From Hamiltosporidium tvaerminnensis (Eukaryota; Microsporidia; Dubosqiidae), in assembly GCA_022605425.2 (NCBI GenBank), contig JAKIMF020000001.1:870501-934500 (forward strand): a DNA stretch of 64,000 nt, in the 5' to 3' direction. The notes beneath the pieces are model-generated. The model worked only from the letters and a program-made list of their open reading frames with translations. It was not told the DNA's origin and did no database searches. Shown piece by piece: positions 59,515 through 64,000 of this stretch; positions within the stretch are counted from its first letter, which is position 1, and every line of letters begins with the position of its first letter. A program made the translations under genes and the position numbers.

Positions 59515-60120
59515 ATAAATAGAAATTTAAGTCTTTAAAACGAATTAGGTGTCACTCAGTTCAAAAATTCTTGAAATTTTGTATTAAAAAAAATAAAATT
59601 AGATATCAGAATAAAAAAATTTAAGAGTTTGTAAGAATAGACTTGATATATTATTTTAAGAATTTAAAGTAAAGGAAAGTAAATAATTTTATACTTTTTG
59701 AAGTCCTGAAGTACTTCAAAAGACTTTTTTTTTCATATTTTTGGTCAAAAAACTAACTAGATAGAGCTTATTAATCAATTATTTTTTTTTTATTTTTATG
59801 TATTTTGAAAATAATTGTTTTATGTGATAACTTGGGATAGTATTGTTACAAAATATCAGAAGATTTATCTTTAAAGGTTTTAAATACTCATAAGATTCGA
59901 GGTATTCGTTCTTTCGATTATATGCTAAAAAACAATCCGAGCCATTAATTCTGATTTAAGATATGAATCCGAGTCAAAACCAAATGAAAGTAAGAGTCGG
60001 AAAAAAGTAGTATTGGTTTCATTACGAGGAACAGAGAGACATGAACAATCTATATTCTCTATAATAGATACTAATGTAGAAGAATGTATTTTAAAACGTA
60101 AAATTTTTATAAAATCTTCA
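59515..60120 (+). mobile_element. Degenerate 3' fragment of the RLE-type LINE
   Basis: Starts AATAGAAATTTAAGTCTTTAAAACGAATTAGG, equivalent to 6355-6390 of copy A, and keeps the CACTCAGTTCAA block, TGTGATAACTTGGGA, GTTACAAAATATCA and the GAGGAACAGA tail region. Stops are frequent; it is old. Confidence 0.7.
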
Positions 60121-60383
60121 ATTATGTATTAAAAAATCGATCAAAAGCTTTAACTTAAAATACCGAAGAAAAGGGAACTTAATAACTGTTGTATAAAAAA
60201 AGGAAAATATTAATAGAATCAAACCAAATATAAAATTTAAAAATCCAAACTAAATTTATTTTTAATATTTAAATATAAAAATTAAAATTAAATTAAGCGT
60301 ATAAAACGTAAAAAAATTATACTTTTTTTATAAAATTCCATGAATTTCTATTACATATTTTTTCCATATAAAATATGTTTATA

Positions 60384-60618
60384 ATGGTAAGTTTTCCAAA
60401 TACTAATTCCTTTATAAGAACCCTTTTCAAAAAGAATCAAAAAAATAGTATTTTTTATAAACTCTCCAATATCAATTCATTAATTTCTATATAAGTATAC
60501 TTTTGAAAAAAAATTAGAAAAATAGTATTTTTTATAAACTCTCCAATATCAATTCATTAATTTCTATATAAGTATACTTTTGAAAAAAAATTAGAAAAAT
60601 AGTATTTTTTATAAACTT
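60384..60618. repeat. 77-bp x 3 tandem repeat
   Basis: Two nearly identical 77-bp units (CTCCAATATCAATTCATTAATTTCTATATAAG..., starting near 60463 and 60540) preceded by a diverged first unit from about 60384. No gene is next to it within the window's recognisable genes. Confidence 0.92.
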
Positions 60619-61023
60619 TTAGTCAAAATAATAAATTTGACTTTTATTTTTAAATAAATTACGATATAATTTGATAATAAAATTATTTTTATCATTATAT
60701 CTATTAAATGGTTTGTATTTGCCCTGACAAATAAATATTGTTTACCGTTTTAACTATTTAATATTAAAATAAATAGATTTATTAATTTATCATATAAGCT
60801 TAATTATTTTTATCAAAAGTTATTAAAATATTTAATTTTTAATATGTAAGGTAGAAGAAAATTCATAAAAATCGTAAAAATATTTAAAACCGGTAATTTA
60901 TTAAATAAAAATCTGTAAAAAAGAGAATTATATATTTTTTTTAGATTAGTTGTGATATCATATCTAATGTAGAATTTTCTAATATAGAAGCAAATTAATT
61001 TAAATAAATATAATTTTTATTTC
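60619..61023. other. AT-rich spacer
   Basis: No gene or RNA recognised before the S1 repeat. Confidence 0.4.
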
Positions 61024-61033
61024 AAAGTAAAAG

Positions 61034-61767
61034 GTGGAGGGAGGATAACCACATAAAAAACTTTCTGCTTGGCAATGAGTGTGTGAAACTGGTGTGAGAT
61101 CATTGTTTGGATTTTTGGTGGGAATACAACCACACTACATCTTCGGTTGTTCCATGGGAGTTGTTATGAGGAGGAGATGTCTAAGAAATGGAGAAACTTT
61201 TTCTACGAATTTATTTGTAGTTTTTTATGTAACCAGATTGCAGACCGCAGCTGAACATGTAGGTAATCGCCATGTAAAAGCATGGAAACCTAGCCTTGCT
61301 CACTCGGGTTAGAAGACTTAGCGCCTGGGAGATATAAAAATAAAACCCATTAAAAGCCGGGAGAGCTAAGTAGCAGGTTATACCTGTTGGTATGACATTG
61401 CACTGTCTAGGTGGACCCCATGTAAATCTCTGAAATATATCTTAGCTAGAAGTTTATTGGGTTCAGAAAGTGTAGAGTAAGTGGGAATGCTGCATAGTCT
61501 TGAGGGAGCCTAGGGGGGCTTCGGCCTTCGATCACACTCCATGCAACGGACATTAACGAACTCCGGGCAACTGCCTCGCCTATTAATTAGGTTCTACACA
61601 CCTGGTAGATGAAAGGCTTTGGGACGTAGGTATCGCAGGGGTTACCGATGGGGTGTTGGGGTAGCAGTTATTTATGTTAAACCTAGAACTGCGTTAATGT
61701 CATGAAAACAAATATAACACTTGCCACTATTGTAAAAAGATGTGATATTTTTAAATAAAGTAATTTT
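61034..61767 (+). repeat. Structured repeat family S1, well-preserved copy with TSD
   Basis: Full-length 734-bp copy. Flanks AAAGTAAAAG (61024-61033) and AAAGTAAAAAG (61768-61778) form a likely target duplication. Hairpins are kept: CTACGAAT-TT-ATTTGTAG (A-U replaced by G-U relative to 13262), CCATG-loop-CATGG, CAGGT-TAT-ACCTG and GGC-TTCG-GCC. LINE copy D lies about 190 bp downstream. Confidence 0.87.
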
Positions 61768-61957
61768 AAAGTAAAAAGATATATAAATATAAGACAACCA
61801 TTCCAGATGAAAAGAGAAAAATTTAATTTATTTAAAAAATGTAAATAAATAAAATATTAAATATTCTTTAAAAAAATTTAAAAGACTTGTAGTATACAAT
61901 GGAAATATAATATAAATATAATATAATTAAATATAAAATAATTAAATATAAAATATA

Positions 61958-63605
61958 CGGCCACAAATGATTCGTGTTGTGAGAATACTGCTACTCTTCT
62001 TGAAGGAATAGGTGTTTACAAATACCTCGGAATAATAGAAGATAGCAGAGGAATTCCAACACGTAAGTCGTTTGAGGAAGTACAAACCAAACTGATAGCG
62101 AGGGTAGAGAGACTTTGCCGCACGAGATTGAATGCAAGAAATTTATTTCAAGCTATCAATCAACATGCGATATCTCTAATAAACTATCATATAGGTGTAC
62201 TTCGACTTGCACCTGGCGACTTCTCAAAGTTGGATGACGCAGTACGTGCAGTTTTAGTAAAGAACAAGATACATCTTCGCCCAGGATGTAAAGAGCGTCT
62301 GTACCTTCCCAGAACAGAACTTGGGAGAGGTCTTCATAGTGTTGAGTTCAAAAGCGAACATATGCTTTTGCAACTCTTGGATTGTCTGGAAAAATCTAAA
62401 GAAACATCGACCAGAAGAGCAGCAATCCTTAAGGTGGAGAATGATAATAAAACCCATCTTGCACTAATAAAAGACTTTTTACAAGTAAAATACGGGATGG
62501 CAGAGGAGGTCACTAAAAATAAATTAGATGAAGCTCAACTAGCTAACTTATATAACGAAATAGAAAAACGAAAAATACATTCAAAGTTATATTATGCTAG
62601 AAACAACGAGCTAGTAAGTGTAAATGACTCCTCAAGATGGTTAAAGAAAGGAAGTGTAAGACCGCGTGATGAAGCAGTGTTCTGCTATATCCAAGATAGA
62701 AACGTATTTTGGGGAGCAGAAGGTGTGTGTCAACACTGCAACACGTCTAGAAAAACAGTAGACCATTTAGCAACGAGATGTGAAAAAATGCTTGGTCATG
62801 ACTATACTAGACGACACAATGAAGTGGTACGATGTATACATTTGCTCTTGTTAAATAAATATAAATTCAAGTCTTCAAAACGAATCAGAAGCCACTCAGT
62901 TCAAGAAATTCTTGATAATGAGTATGCAGAGATAAGAGTGGACACCAGAATAAAAACTGATGTCAAAATTCGAAATAATAGGCCAGATATATTCGTTTTA
63001 GACAAGAGACAAAATAAGATTACCCTCATTGAAGTAGGAATCACCTCCCAAGACTCACTTCAAATAGTTGAAACAGAGAAACTTAAGAAGTATGACCTAT
63101 TAGCAAATGAGCTGGGCCTTATTTACAAATGTAGTGTAGAGATAATTCCTTATGTGATAACATGGGACGGTATTGTGACAAAATACCATAAGACTTATCT
63201 TAAAAGATTACAAATACCCATAAATGTAGAGGCATACATTCAGTCCATAGTACTTAAGAAAACAGTCGAAATGATTTCCTTCGATCGACGAAGAGGAATT
63301 GAGTCAGGACCAAGTGCCGAAGAGAGCTGGGAGAGAGCGTCATTAAGTGTTATTATAGGAGCTGAGATGCATAAACAGCCAACACCCCCCTTAAAAGAAG
63401 TGAAGAACGAGTAAGATAGTGTTAAACAAGTAAATTCAAAAAATATTTTACCCCTTATTTTAGATGACGTAACCAGACCAGAGGAACCGACGATAGACAT
63501 TAATGATAAGTCGGATGTAGAAAAAGAGAATAAAGTGGTTAAAGTGATGGAAGAAATTAGTTAAACGGGAGAAAATTTGTTAACCCAGAATTTTATTAAA
63601 TAAAT
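61958..63605 (+). mobile_element. RLE-type LINE copy D (strongly 5'-truncated)
   Basis: Begins in the middle of the RT domain (equivalent to about 5458 of copy A) right after an AT-rich 12-mer ATATAAAATATA (61946-61957) that is repeated after the 3' end (63606-63617), a plausible but low-complexity target duplication. It is more diverged from A, B and C than these are from one another, so it comes from another subfamily. Confidence 0.9.
61960..63414 (+). pseudogene. LINE copy D: C-terminal RT, CCHC and endonuclease, open frame
   Basis: A continuous open frame from the truncation point to TAA at 63412; the first ATG (62128) would give 428 residues. It has no RT active site. It keeps the CCHC knuckle (CQHCNTSRKTVDHLATRC) and the endonuclease motif (RPDIFVLD...LIEVGI). 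Lysine stands at the position of the TGA in copies A and C, showing the ancestral frame was continuous there. The last ~45 residues of the family's acidic tail are cut off by the TAA but readable beyond it. The open frame may reflect youth rather than function. Confidence 0.88.
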
Positions 63606-63653
63606 ATATAAAATATATAAACCGATCTAAACAAATATAAATAAAACATTCAA

Positions 63654-63806
63654 TTAACAAATTAATATTAAATCTATATATTTAAACTTAATGGTTAGTA
63701 TTCAAGTCCTTGTTTATCTAATATTTAACAAATAAATATAAAATCTATATATTAAAAGTTAATGGTTAGTATTCAAGTCCTTGTTTATCTAATACTCAAC
63801 AAATAA
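63654..63806. repeat. 71-bp x 2 tandem repeat
   Basis: Two units sharing TTAATGGTTAGTATTCAAGTCCTTGTTTATCTAATA, offset by 71 bp (63690 and 63761 region), with a partial third unit start (CAACAAATAAATAT) after them. It lies 50 bp beyond LINE copy D. Confidence 0.9.
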
Positions 63807-64000
63807 ATATGTTGTATTCAAAATATCTTTTTCTCTTTAATTTTCAAGTAGCCTGTATTCGAGGTTGGGTCAAATTTTCATTTACTGAACCTATCTTTTG
63901 AAATTTTAAATATTCTAATATTTTTTTATTAATAATATTAGCCAGTGTAATTAATATCTGGTGTAGTAAATTTGATCTCTTTCATATATTATTTTCCATA
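63807..64000. other. AT-rich window end
   Basis: Nothing recognised; a gene could begin beyond the window. Confidence 0.4.

Noticed and set aside
1-64000. CRISPR arrays, bacterial operons or ribosome binding sites
   Set aside because: Tandem arrays have no alternating repeat-spacer pattern, and the genes and intron are eukaryotic.

Overview
The window looks like a repeat-rich piece of a large, AT-rich microsporidian genome. Four things point there: compact single-copy housekeeping genes (zeta-COP, RER1, Yos1, ribosomal protein eL20, a shortened condensin G subunit); a CCC tract 1-5 bases before the ATG of each of those five; a 26-nt GTAAGT...TAG intron directly after the eL20 start codon; and species-specific proteins with signal peptides. 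Calling it a large-genome, arthropod-infecting lineage is inference. Only about 15% is host coding sequence; most of the rest is old or young transposon and AT-rich sequence with no visible function.

Layout. 0-1.1 kb: a 5'-truncated SINE with a perfect 13-bp target duplication, a small dispersed repeat and a LINE fragment. 1.3-2.8 kb: a decayed secreted-protein gene (minus). 4.1-7.1 kb: LINE copy A (plus). 8.7-9.2 kb: zeta-COP (minus). 9.4-13.2 kb: LINE copy B (minus), then a 726-bp structured repeat. 14-17.5 kb: no gene seen. 17.7-20.5 kb: repeat remnants. 20.9-21.6 kb: a 76-bp x 3 tandem repeat in front of RER1. 24.0-25.3 kb: an unrecognised secreted protein. 26.5-30.3 kb: full-length LINE copy C (minus). 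30.9 kb: tRNA-Arg(TCT). 31.1-35.0 kb: decayed LINE copy E with a tRNA-derived SINE nested in it. 35.9-38.7 kb: a decayed LINE of a different class, with an AP-endonuclease (minus). 39.1-40.1 kb: nucleotide-sugar transporter. 40.9-48.1 kb: repeats and a second decayed copy of the secreted-protein gene. 48-52.6 kb: no gene seen. 52.6-59.0 kb: the gene-dense island (condensin G subunit, second nucleotide-sugar transporter, Yos1, eL20), with short tandem repeats between genes. 60-64 kb: tandem repeats, a structured repeat and LINE copy D.

The main LINE family carries reverse transcriptase, then a CCHC knuckle, then a PD-(D/E)XK endonuclease, which is the architecture of the R2/R4/Dong group. Copies A and C have clear 12-13 bp target duplications. 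No copy here is autonomous: A is 5'-truncated with one TGA, B and C have mutated catalytic aspartates, D holds only the C-terminal third, and E is rubble.

Among host genes, zeta-COP (COPI coat), RER1 (Golgi-to-ER retrieval), Yos1 (ER-to-Golgi transport) and two sugar-nucleotide carriers all serve the early secretory pathway; their co-occurrence may be chance. The most novel-looking element is a ~730-bp non-coding repeat in at least seven copies, with several conserved hairpins (including a UUCG tetraloop) and target-site-duplication-like flanks. I read it as a retroposed structured RNA of unknown origin.
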